Assembly: GCA_964626565.1 (NCBI GenBank)
Contig: CAZVFX010000018.1
Location: 16,363 to 80,362 of the forward strand
DNA: 64,000 nucleotides
Origin: CAZVFX01 sp964626565
GTDB taxonomy: Bacteria; Myxococcota_A; UBA9042; CAIXZC01
Direction of reading: 5' to 3'
Part shown: in pieces, positions 17,365 to 24,607 of the stretch
Position numbering within the stretch: the first letter of the stretch is position 1
Layout of the letters: the number at the start of each line of letters is the position of its first letter
Made by a program: the position numbers and the translations under genes
Notes under the pieces: generated by a model
Seen by the model: the letters and a program-made list of their open reading frames with translations, nothing else
What the model was told of the DNA's origin: nothing
Databases searched by the model: none

Positions 17365-19959
17365 CTACTCCTGCTCCTTAGGCTTCGTCGGGTCGTAGTC
17401 GATATCGTGAGTCTCCGGCGGACCGACCAGGTCAACTGCGGTCCCTTCGTATTCAGCCCGCTCCCGCAGCTCGCGATCCTGACGGGCCCGGTCCACCACC
17501 TGCCGCATCTGCTCCACCGCCCCGTGCTTCTTCTCGTAGTCCACCATCCCTTCCCGCTCCTTCTGCTTGGTGGCCAGATACTCCGCGAAGCGACGGATCT
17601 CCTCCAATCGCTCCCGGTGGATTCGAGCCAGATCAGAAGGATCATCAATGATGTGAGGAACGATGATCATCAACAGGTTCTTCTTTTCCGTCTTCTTCAC
17701 CGTCTTCCGGAAGAAGATCCCCACCAACGGGATGTCGCCGAGGAACGGTACCTTGTCGATACCTTCCGACTCGGTGTCCCGAATCAGGCCGCCGATAACC
17801 ACCGGCTGCTGGTTGCGCACAACCACCGTGTTGGTGACTTTCCGCTTCGAAGTAGTAGGCCCCAACTCCCGGTCGATGCTCTCCACGTCTTCGATGGACT
17901 GGTCGATCTCCAGCCGTACGAAGTTGGATTCGTTGACGTGGGGGGTGATCTTCAAGGTCAGGTCAACGTCGATACGTTGGACCATGCCCATGCCGCCGAA
18001 CCCGCCCAGCATGCTGCCCAGACCGCCCATGCCGCCGAGACCACCAAGACCGCCCCGACCGCCGGAACTCAACCCCCCAGCGCCCCCGAGACCCCCAAGG
18101 ACCGGCATCGCGCCCAGGCCGCCCTGGCCGCCCAGACCGCCCATGGTCGACGCACGATACGGTATCTGCTTTCCGACCTGGATCTCCGCCTCTTCGTTGT
18201 CGGTGGTCAGAATGTGGGGCGTCGACAGAATGTTCACATCGGAGTTGGACGCTATCGCCTGCAGCAGAAATCCGAACGAAGGAATGGAAAGATCCCCGGA
18301 GAGACCCTCTCCGCCCGTGCTTCCGGTGGAGACGTCAACCAACGGCCCCTGCATACCAGTAGCCAGGCCGCCCTTCATCAACTGCTGCATGTCCAGACCC
18401 GAAACACCTAAGCCCCCGAGTCCCATGAGGATCGGCACCGTCTCGCCGTCCACGTTGGTGGTCGTTCCCGCACTGCCGGAGAATCCGAACTTGCGCTCCT
18501 TGTTGGAGCTGATCTCCATGATGAATGCTTCGACGTAAACCTGCTTGCGCCGGATATCCAGCTTCTCGATAACCCGCTTGAGGCTCTGGAAGTCCTTGAG
18601 GGATGCTTCCACAATGAGCGAGTTGGTCTGCTTGTGCGCAGAGATCTTCACCTCGCCTTCAAACAAACCCGCGACACCGCCGGCGCCGCCGCCCTTACCG
18701 GCCCGGCCGCCTTTCTTGCCTACCGACTTACCGCTGGACGACGCCAGGCTCGACAAAGTCGAGGCGAGTTCTTCCGAATCCGCATTTTCCAGGTAGTAGA
18801 TATGGATCTGGCCTTCGCCCGGAATCGGTACGTCAATCTTGCGCAGCAACTTGTCTACGTTGAGGTAGGTAGTGGAGTTGCACATCAAAATGAGCTGGTT
18901 GGTACGCTCATCGGCCAACAACTTGGTTACCTTGATCTCCTCCTCGTTGCCCTTTGATACTGAAGAGGGCCCCGTGGGCGCCGATTTGGCTCCCCGCTTT
19001 CCACGGCCGGGACGCTGCTTCTTGGCTTTCTTGGCCCGCTTCTTTCCCTCTTCACCAAAAACGCCGTTGATCACCTCCACGAGTTGCGTGGCTTCGGCAT
19101 ATTGCACCGGCCGAATCCAGATCTTCTCTTTGTCGGTAGGCCGGTCCAACTCGTTGACGAATTTGATGAGCTTACGCACCATAATCGCGGCGTCAGTAAC
19201 GATGAGCGTGTCCTCGCCATAGGCGATGATCTCGCCGGTCTTGCCCTTGAAGCTGCCGAGAATCTGGCTCAGCTCCGATGCCGGCACATACTTCAGCTTC
19301 ACGATCTTCGTGACCATTCGCTCGTCCGCGGGCACGCCCGAGGCAGACTTCAGGAAAGGAATGTCCTCCTGCTTGCTCTGTGCGTCGGGCACGATCTTAA
19401 GGAACTTCCCCGCAGGCGCCACGGTGAGGCCGTGTACCCTCAACACGCTCAGAAACGCCTTGTACGCCTCGGCCACCGTCACCGGCTGCGGCGACATAAG
19501 CGTGATGGTCTTGCCCTGGAAACCGCCGGAGATGAGGAAGTTCTTCTCCGTCCAACAGGAGATGAGCCGGATCAAGTCGTCCAACGGGATGTCCTTGAAG
19601 TCCAGACTCACCTGCTCGTCCAGGTCCATCTTCTGGCAAGGGATGTCGGTAACTCCGGAGGGAGTCACCTTCACCTCGTTGGCCGGCGGCTGCACCTCCA
19701 CCGTGTTGGCGGGAGGAGTGCCTTCCGGGGGCTGAACCCCGGGCGTGGCCCCCGGTTTCACCGGCGGTGAATCCTTCTTCGGCGCGAACTGCCGCCCCGG
19801 AGTTTTCCCTTCCTTCTTGATCACTGCTCCCGGCGGTTCAGCCGGCTTCCCCCCCGCTTCTTTCCCGGTCCCGGGAGCCGGCTGCGCAAATACGCCGGCG
19901 CTGAAGAAAACCATTACGGCCCAAATGACCGTCGAGGGAACTGCGTTTGCCAATCTCAT
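17365..19959 (-). CDS. gspD: Type II secretion system outer-membrane secretin GspD, with Gly-rich loop
   Basis: 864 residues from ATG at 19959 (AGGTGAG upstream). A signal peptide ends near GVFAQ, followed by a Pro/Gly/Lys-rich linker. The N0 domain (VSLDFKDIPLDDLIRLISCW) and three N-domains lead to the secretin domain (VEAFIMEISSNKERKFGFSG; DVDLTLKITPHVNESNFVRL; TVVVRNQQPVVIGGLIRDTE; VPFLGDIPLVGIFFR). A run of about 55 residues that is almost all Gly, Leu and Met replaces the short loop normally found before DVDLTLKITP, and a second Gly-rich stretch interrupts an N-domain. The C-terminus is charged and may bind a pilotin. It forms the outer-membrane channel. Confidence 0.96.
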   Translation of the reverse strand: MRLANAVPSTVIWAVMVFFSAGVFAQPAPGTGKEAGGKPAEPPGAVIKKEGKTPGRQFAPKKDSPPVKPGATPGVQPPEGTPPANTVEVQPPANEVKVTPSGVTDIPCQKMDLDEQVSLDFKDIPLDDLIRLISCWTEKNFLISGGFQGKTITLMSPQPVTVAEAYKAFLSVLRVHGLTVAPAGKFLKIVPDAQSKQEDIPFLKSASGVPADERMVTKIVKLKYVPASELSQILGSFKGKTGEIIAYGEDTLIVTDAAIMVRKLIKFVNELDRPTDKEKIWIRPVQYAEATQLVEVINGVFGEEGKKRAKKAKKQRPGRGKRGAKSAPTGPSSVSKGNEEEIKVTKLLADERTNQLILMCNSTTYLNVDKLLRKIDVPIPGEGQIHIYYLENADSEELASTLSSLASSSGKSVGKKGGRAGKGGGAGGVAGLFEGEVKISAHKQTNSLIVEASLKDFQSLKRVIEKLDIRRKQVYVEAFIMEISSNKERKFGFSGSAGTTTNVDGETVPILMGLGGLGVSGLDMQQLMKGGLATGMQGPLVDVSTGSTGGEGLSGDLSIPSFGFLLQAIASNSDVNILSTPHILTTDNEEAEIQVGKQIPYRASTMGGLGGQGGLGAMPVLGGLGGAGGLSSGGRGGLGGLGGMGGLGSMLGGFGGMGMVQRIDVDLTLKITPHVNESNFVRLEIDQSIEDVESIDRELGPTTSKRKVTNTVVVRNQQPVVIGGLIRDTESEGIDKVPFLGDIPLVGIFFRKTVKKTEKKNLLMIIVPHIIDDPSDLARIHRERLEEIRRFAEYLATKQKEREGMVDYEKKHGAVEQMRQVVDRARQDRELRERAEYEGTAVDLVGPPETHDIDYDPTKPKEQE

Positions 19960-19983
19960 CGCACTCACCTGTACGTTAGGCTG

Positions 19984-20997
19984 CTACTCGATCGTGTAAT
20001 TCAGCGACTGCTTCTGGCCTCGCCGCATGACATCTAAAGTTATAGCGCTTGAAGTCTGCAGCTTCGTAAACAACTCCAGCGCCTTGCCCGGGGAGTTCAA
20101 CTCCTCCCCGTTAATCTGCATGATGACATCGCCGGAGCGAATGCCGATGGAACGGTACAGGCTGTTGGGCCTGACACCGATAAGCTTGAAGCCCTTGTAG
20201 GTACCCGAATCCCGGTCGTAATTGGGAATCACCCTAGCTTCACGACCCAACTTGCCCAGGTCCTGAAGCTGCTCGTTCAACATGCCCCGGTCGATGCGAT
20301 ACTCCCACGGGCCGGTCTGCTTTACGCCTTCGGCGTAGGGGGTCTTTTTCGTCTTGTTCTTTTTCTTCTTCTTCTTCTTCTTCTTCTTCTTCTTGTCCCG
20401 GTCATCCTTTCCGGGCAGTCCCCGCCCGGCGGCCAGCTTGGCCTTCGGGTCCGGAACCTCACTCTTCTTCCACAGCAACTCGGTAACGCCCTGGCTCACC
20501 CCGATATAGTAGTTGCTGATCCGGGTAACGGTGAAGCCGGGTTTCAGCTCATCCCCGATTCCCACCCACTTGTTTTCGCCGCCCTCCACCTTTACCAGAG
20601 CAAGGTTCTTGCTCTCGTCTGCGGTGGTAATGGCCGCAACATACTCAAGGCTCAATTCCCCCCCCGATGTGGGCTCTTCTTCGGCGATGGGAGTCTCCGC
20701 GACAACTTCGGGGGTTCCTTCTTCAACCGGGGCCTCCTTCGGCTGGCCTGCGGCGGCCGCGGCCAGGGCGAGTTGCCGCCGGCGCTCGAGGTCCACGCTC
20801 CGCAAAGCCGCGGGACGCCGAAACTCCGTGTCCTCGTCAAGCTCCACCTCTTCCTGCCCCTCAGAAGCCTCCACGAACGGAACCTTGAAGACTTCGAACT
20901 CCAGATAGGATGTAAGAGCCCGGGACGTCGCGAAACCGGCCACGAGAATCACGGCCAGATTCAACACCCAGAAGTACTTCTTGAATATGAACTCCAT
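19984..20997 (-). CDS. gspC: Type II secretion system protein GspC (HR and PDZ domains, poly-Lys linker)
   Basis: 337 residues from ATG at 20997 (GGAGG five bases upstream). One membrane segment (YFWVLNLAVILVAGFATSRA) is followed by a linker, the HR domain (LSLEYVAAITTADESKNLAL; VGIGDELKPGFTVTRISNYY) and a C-terminal PDZ domain (GFKLIGVRPNSLYRSIGIRS; GDVIMQINGEELNSPGKALE). Between HR and PDZ lies a run of twelve lysines encoded by an AAG microsatellite. GspC bridges the inner-membrane platform and the secretin N0 domain and helps choose substrates. It is the first gene of the T2SS operon, about 32 bases after the predicted start of a sigma-54 transcript. Confidence 0.93.
   Translation of the reverse strand: MEFIFKKYFWVLNLAVILVAGFATSRALTSYLEFEVFKVPFVEASEGQEEVELDEDTEFRRPAALRSVDLERRRQLALAAAAAGQPKEAPVEEGTPEVVAETPIAEEEPTSGGELSLEYVAAITTADESKNLALVKVEGGENKWVGIGDELKPGFTVTRISNYYIGVSQGVTELLWKKSEVPDPKAKLAAGRGLPGKDDRDKKKKKKKKKKKKNKTKKTPYAEGVKQTGPWEYRIDRGMLNEQLQDLGKLGREARVIPNYDRDSGTYKGFKLIGVRPNSLYRSIGIRSGDVIMQINGEELNSPGKALELFTKLQTSSAITLDVMRRGQKQSLNYTIE
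20363..20392. repeat. (TTC/GAA) trinucleotide microsatellite inside gspC
   Basis: Ten uninterrupted TTC units on the plus strand read as AAG codons of gspC. Because the unit is three bases, slippage changes the lysine count without breaking the frame. Confidence 0.9.
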
Positions 20998-21039
20998 ATC
21001 GCCCTCCACGCATCACACAAAGCGACCGGCGCTAAACTA

Positions 21040-21055
21040 AGCAATCCCCGTGCCA
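21040..21055 (-). promoter_or_regulatory. Sigma-54 (RpoN) promoter of the T2SS operon
   Basis: On the minus strand the sequence is TGGCACGGGGATTGCT, matching the sigma-54 consensus TGGCACG-N4-TTGCW at every fixed position. The GG (-24) and GC (-12) are ten bases apart as required. A transcript would start near 21029, about 32 bases before the gspC start codon. A gene for a sigma-54 activator with a GAFTGA motif lies immediately upstream. Confidence 0.88.
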
Positions 21056-21076
21056 TCTGATCCATTCCCCCAAATT

Positions 21077-21098
21077 CCCGCCGTGACCGACGGGCGGG
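21077..21098. promoter_or_regulatory. Inverted repeat CCCGCC-N10-GGCGGG upstream of the sigma-54 promoter
   Basis: Six-base arms separated by ten bases, centred about 58 bases upstream of the predicted transcript start. In wider context it reads TTCCCGCC ... GGCGGGGA, resembling the palindrome upstream of the activator gene at 22737-22762. A regulator site is possible but unproven. Confidence 0.35.
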
Positions 21099-21114
21099 GA
21101 CGATACGCCAGGGA

Positions 21115-21144
21115 GCCGGGATTTGCCAAAATGACAATCCCGGC
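21115..21144. promoter_or_regulatory. Perfect 9-bp inverted repeat, candidate activator (enhancer) site
   Basis: GCCGGGATT and AATCCCGGC are separated by 12 bases, centred about 100 bases upstream of the predicted sigma-54 transcript start. That is the usual place for binding sites of NtrC-type activators. It could instead be a hairpin ending the activator transcript, but no T-run follows on either strand. Confidence 0.45.
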
Positions 21145-21227
21145 CACGATCACACCCGCACACGTACAGATCTGGCAAAACGGCAGGCGGAAGCAAAGGA
21201 CAGGCGGGAGGCGGGAGGAAGACCTGA

Positions 21228-21256
21228 GAATTGAACATTGATAATTGACTATTGAG
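21228..21256. repeat. AT-rich dispersed repeat (AATTGATAATTG family), copy 2
   Basis: The stretch contains TTGAACATTGATAATTGACT just after the activator gene stop. It shares the TTGATAATTG core with 14217-14256 and contrasts sharply with the GC-rich surroundings. Confidence 0.7.
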
Positions 21257-21264
21257 GTTTCTCT

Positions 21265-22665
21265 CTACTCCTCGTTCTGCTGCCTTTCGAGGATACGGTA
21301 GACGGTTCTCAGTGATATGCCCAGGAGGTGGGCGGCCAGCCGCTTGTTGCCCTTGGCCAGTTTCAGCGTTTCCGAAAGCAGCAGCTTCTCCATCTCTTCC
21401 ATAGAGATGCCCATGGGCACGGTAATGGCGCCATCGGAGCCCCGCTCAGAGAACACCGAGTCGGGAAGGTCATCTTCCGTGAGCAGTTCGCCCTTTGCCA
21501 GGACTACCGCCCGTTCGACCGCGTTCTCCAATTCGCGAACGTTGCCCGGCCAGTTGTAGAGGGATAACGCCTCGAGGCCCCGGCGGGAGATCCCGTCAAT
21601 GTTGCGCCGATTCTTCTGCGCGTACTTGCGCAGGAAATAGTCTGCCAGCAGCGAGACATCATCCCGCCTCTCCCGTAATGGCGGGATGTCGATGCGTATC
21701 ACGTTCAACCGATAATAGAGATCGTCTCTGAAGGTGCCATCCTCGACGGCCTGCTCCAGGTCCCGCTTGCTGGCCGCGATAATGCGTACGTCAACCTGCA
21801 CCGGGCGAGACCCGCCTACCGGCTTGACCTCCCCTTCCTGAAGCACGCGCAGAAGCTTGCCCTGCAAAGACATCTCCATTTCCCCCACTTCGTCGAGGAA
21901 GAGGGTGCCTCCGTCAGCATCGCGGAACAGCCCGGCCCGCTCCTTGTGCGCGCCGGTGAAAGCGCCCCGCTCGTGGCCAAAAAGCTCCGCTTCGGCCAAC
22001 TCCAGAGGCAAGGCCGCGCAGTTGAATGGGATGAACACCTTTTCCGCCCGGCGGCTCCAACTGTGAAGCTGGCGGGCGAACAACTCTTTGCCGGTGCCGC
22101 TTTCGCCAATGAAAAGAACGCTGGCCTCGCTGGCCGCGACCTGGCGCAACATATCCAGGAGCTGGCGCATGACATAGGAGTTGCCGATTATCAGCCGCTC
22201 TTTTTCGCTGCTTTCCAACCGGGTGCGCAGACTACGGTTTTCCAACAACAGCACCTGCTTTTCCATGGCCCGACGGACACCTTTTATGATCTGAATCTTC
22301 TTAAACGGCTTGGTGACAAAATCGTAGGCTCCTTCCTTCATCGCCTCCACCGCCCGGGCGACGGTGCCGTAGGCGGTCATGAGGATCACCTCGCTTTCCG
22401 AGGAGACCGTCTTGATAGAGCGCAACAGGTCCAGCCCGTCCATTTCCGGCATCATGAGATCGGTGAGAATCACGTCCACCCGTTGCTTGCGCACAAGCTC
22501 CAGTGCATCGCGCCCGCCGGAAGCCAGCAGGATCTCGTATCCTTCCTTGGCGAACACCCCTTCGATGCTCTCCAGGTTTGACTCATCGTCGTCCACAACG
22601 AGCAGGGTGGGTTTGACCTGCCATCGGTCGTCCGCCCAGGCTCCCCTTTCTGACTTGCCGCCCAC
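21265..22665 (-). CDS. NtrC-family sigma-54-dependent response regulator
   Basis: 466 residues from GTG at 22665 (GGAGGT at six-base spacing). This start is supported by a promoter whose -10 box at 22695-22700 excludes the longer frame. The receiver domain has a phospho-acceptor Asp near residue 69 (VDVILTDLMMPEMDG) and a conserved Lys near 119. The AAA+ domain has GESGTGKE (187-194), the sigma-54 contact loop GAFTGA (234-239) and DGGTLFLDE. A Fis-type helix-turn-helix ends the protein (LAKGNKRLAAHLLGISLRTV). It lies just upstream of the sigma-54 promoter of gspC and is the obvious candidate activator. No histidine kinase is encoded nearby. Confidence 0.93.
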   Translation of the reverse strand: MGGKSERGAWADDRWQVKPTLLVVDDDESNLESIEGVFAKEGYEILLASGGRDALELVRKQRVDVILTDLMMPEMDGLDLLRSIKTVSSESEVILMTAYGTVARAVEAMKEGAYDFVTKPFKKIQIIKGVRRAMEKQVLLLENRSLRTRLESSEKERLIIGNSYVMRQLLDMLRQVAASEASVLFIGESGTGKELFARQLHSWSRRAEKVFIPFNCAALPLELAEAELFGHERGAFTGAHKERAGLFRDADGGTLFLDEVGEMEMSLQGKLLRVLQEGEVKPVGGSRPVQVDVRIIAASKRDLEQAVEDGTFRDDLYYRLNVIRIDIPPLRERRDDVSLLADYFLRKYAQKNRRNIDGISRRGLEALSLYNWPGNVRELENAVERAVVLAKGELLTEDDLPDSVFSERGSDGAITVPMGISMEEMEKLLLSETLKLAKGNKRLAAHLLGISLRTVYRILERQQNEE

Positions 22666-22694
22666 TCTTTCACCTCCGATTCGCAAGCGCCCAG

Positions 22695-22723
22695 AGTCTA
22701 GCAGCTTACGCACTCACTAACAA
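22695..22723 (-). promoter_or_regulatory. Sigma-70-type promoter of the NtrC-like regulator gene
   Basis: Minus-strand TTGTTA (22723-22718) and TAGACT (22700-22695) are separated by 17 bases, giving a transcript start near 22688, about 23 bases before the GTG start. A palindrome lies directly upstream of the -35 box. Confidence 0.5.
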
Positions 22724-22736
22724 GAAAAGGCGGGCG

Positions 22737-22762
22737 CATGTTCCCGCTGGCGGGGAAACATG
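22737..22762. promoter_or_regulatory. Imperfect palindrome CATGTTCCCGC-TG-GCGGGGAAACATG
   Basis: Nearly symmetric arms lie directly upstream of the regulator promoter. The core TTCCCGC ... GCGGGGA is shared with the dyad at 21077-21098, so one protein might bind both. It also lies upstream of the divergent lipoprotein gene at 22824. Confidence 0.4.
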
Positions 22763-22823
22763 AATATTCCCGCCGGGCGAGCGTTTATCAGCCAGCGTTC
22801 CTGAATGAACCGGAGGTGACTAA

Positions 22824-23795
22824 ATGCGTTTTTTACCACACAGTATGAGCGTCATACTTCTAGGCGCAGGGTTGTTGATGATCGCCCCTTCCTGCGTCGT
22901 CGAGCAACACCCCGGCCCGGAGATGCAGGAGTTGGTATGCGACTCCGACGGCTGCAAGTTATGTGAAGGGCTTAATTGTAGCACCTACTACTGCGACACC
23001 ATGAACCAGTGCCCCGGCGGGTTCAAGTGCACCAGCCAAGGGTTGTGCAAGCCCGCGAACGGCGCGGGCCAGCAAGGTTCGGCGGGCCATCCGGGCGGCT
23101 CACCGGGCAACATCAACGGCAACGATGAACCGCAAGCGCCCGCGGACGATCCGCCCGAGCACGAACAACCTTCCACCGACCCCGAGCCGGAACCCGCAAC
23201 TCCTGAATGTGAAGAGGCGGCACAGTGTGACAAGATGCAGGAGTGCATGGAAGGGGTGTGCGTGGAAAAAGAGCCGGTTGAGAAAGAGGAGTTGGCCTGT
23301 CTGTTCAATTCCGATTGCGGTCCCGACGGGTTGTGTATGGACGGAGACTGCCACTTCGCTTGCACCGACGCCGGAGCCTGTCCCGTAACCCAGGTCTGCC
23401 ACAGCAATATCTGCCTGCCCTCGACCCAGGCCGCAGCCGAGTGCGTATTTGGCGCTGATTGCAGCACCGACGCGCTGTGCATCAACGCAGCGTGCATCCC
23501 GTTGTGTGAAGCGCCTGACGACTGCGGGGCCAACGAGTTGTGCGCCAGCGGGCTGTGCACCCCGGACACCGCGCCCAAAGCGCAATGCCTCGCGGCCAAC
23601 GACTGCGACCAGGGACTGGCCTGCGTGGAAGGCAGGTGCCTGGCCCCTTGCGGCCCTTCCGGATCGTGCGATGAGGGCTTTGCCTGTAACTTCGGATTCT
23701 GCAATCCGATTTTCGAATGCCGCCACTCAGACGAGTGCGAAGCGACCCTCGTCTGCATCGACGGCTCCTGTTCTTCCCTCGAGCTTCTTCTTTAG
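22824..23795 (+). CDS. Cys-rich repeat lipoprotein
   Basis: 323 residues. A lipoprotein signal (MRFLPHSMSVILLGAGLLMI, lipobox IAPSC) is followed by a Pro/Asp/Glu-rich spacer and then several disulfide-type units of about 40 residues with the pattern C-x5-C-x6-C-x5-C (CLFNSDCGPDGLCMDGDCHF; CVFGADCSTDALCINAACIP; CLAANDCDQGLACVEGRCLA). Such units are common in surface lipoproteins of Myxococcota, with no known function. GGAGGT precedes the start. The gene is divergent from the NtrC-like gene and its stop overlaps the convergent siroheme gene by four bases, leaving no room for a terminator. Confidence 0.85.
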   Translation: MRFLPHSMSVILLGAGLLMIAPSCVVEQHPGPEMQELVCDSDGCKLCEGLNCSTYYCDTMNQCPGGFKCTSQGLCKPANGAGQQGSAGHPGGSPGNINGNDEPQAPADDPPEHEQPSTDPEPEPATPECEEAAQCDKMQECMEGVCVEKEPVEKEELACLFNSDCGPDGLCMDGDCHFACTDAGACPVTQVCHSNICLPSTQAAAECVFGADCSTDALCINAACIPLCEAPDDCGANELCASGLCTPDTAPKAQCLAANDCDQGLACVEGRCLAPCGPSGSCDEGFACNFGFCNPIFECRHSDECEATLVCIDGSCSSLELLL

Positions 23796-24574
23796 CTCCC
23801 CAGCGCCTGCGCCGGGCCCGCCCCTCCCTTTTGCCCAGGTCCCAGGGCCCGGCCGGCGCTGCCTGACAGGTACGCCCTGGCCGCCTTGCCCACAATCAGG
23901 ATTGCCGGGCTCGAGACTGCGCCCGCGGCTTCGCCGGCCTGGTTGAGGCGGCACGGCACACGGTGCTCATCTGCAGTGCAAGCTCGTTCGATGAAAAGAC
24001 AGGGAGTGGCTGCATCCCACCCTTGCGACATGAGTTGGGCCGCGACTTTGCCCGACGTGGCGACACCCATGTAGACCACCAGGGTATCGGCCACCGGATA
24101 AGTTTCGTTGAAGTCGCCGCCGACGCCACGTGCGGTGACGGCCGCAAAAGAGCGGGCCTCACCACGAAGCGTCAAAGGCAAACCTGCCGCGGACAGGGCG
24201 GCGGTGCATACGCTGGGGCCGGGCACCACCTCCCACGGTATACCCCGGCCGGAAAGAAACGCGATTTCTTCGTTGAGGCAACCGAACACTCCGGGGTCTC
24301 CCCCTTTGAGCCGCACCACCGTCATGCCACGGCTCGCCCATTCCCCCATCAGACCGTTGATCTCGTCCTGGCTTTCACGCGCTCCGCGTCTCCTCAAATG
24401 CCGGAGTTCTTTGCCCTCCCCCTGGATGCCCAGCTCGTCCAGAAATGACGCGGGAAGCAGGGAGTCGAAAATGATAGCGTCGGCTTTAACAAGCGCTCGG
24501 AATCCTCTCACGGAAATAAGGTCCGGCGAACCAGGTCCTGCGCCCACCAGATAGACCTTGCCGCTTGCTGCCAT
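23792..24574 (-). CDS. cobA: Uroporphyrinogen-III C-methyltransferase (SUMT)
   Basis: 260 residues from ATG at 24574 (GGAGGGTGTT upstream). Motifs of the SUMT/CobA tetrapyrrole methylase family are present: KVYLVGAGPGSPDLISVRGF, RLKGGDPGVFGCLNEEIAFL, VVPGPSVCTAALSAAGLPLT. The enzyme makes precorrin-2, the siroheme precursor, from uroporphyrinogen III and S-adenosylmethionine. As last gene of the sulfate assimilation operon it fits with supplying siroheme to the sulfite reductase just upstream. The dehydrogenase/ferrochelatase (CysG N-terminal domain) is not fused here and not seen in the window. The C-terminus is Gly/Ala-rich and slightly extended. Confidence 0.93.
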   Translation of the reverse strand: MAASGKVYLVGAGPGSPDLISVRGFRALVKADAIIFDSLLPASFLDELGIQGEGKELRHLRRRGARESQDEINGLMGEWASRGMTVVRLKGGDPGVFGCLNEEIAFLSGRGIPWEVVPGPSVCTAALSAAGLPLTLRGEARSFAAVTARGVGGDFNETYPVADTLVVYMGVATSGKVAAQLMSQGWDAATPCLFIERACTADEHRVPCRLNQAGEAAGAVSSPAILIVGKAARAYLSGSAGRALGPGQKGGAGPAQALGS

Positions 24575-24607
24575 AACACCCTCCACGGAATTTCGTCATG
24601 CGCGCTC

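Noticed and set aside
17361..17648. N-terminal extension of gspE
   Set aside because: The added residues only read an alternative frame of gspD; a good ribosome-binding site precedes the ATG at 17360.
22666..22713. Upstream start for the NtrC-like gene
   Set aside because: It would lie over or before the -10 box at 22695-22700, and GGAGGT sits correctly before GTG at 22665.
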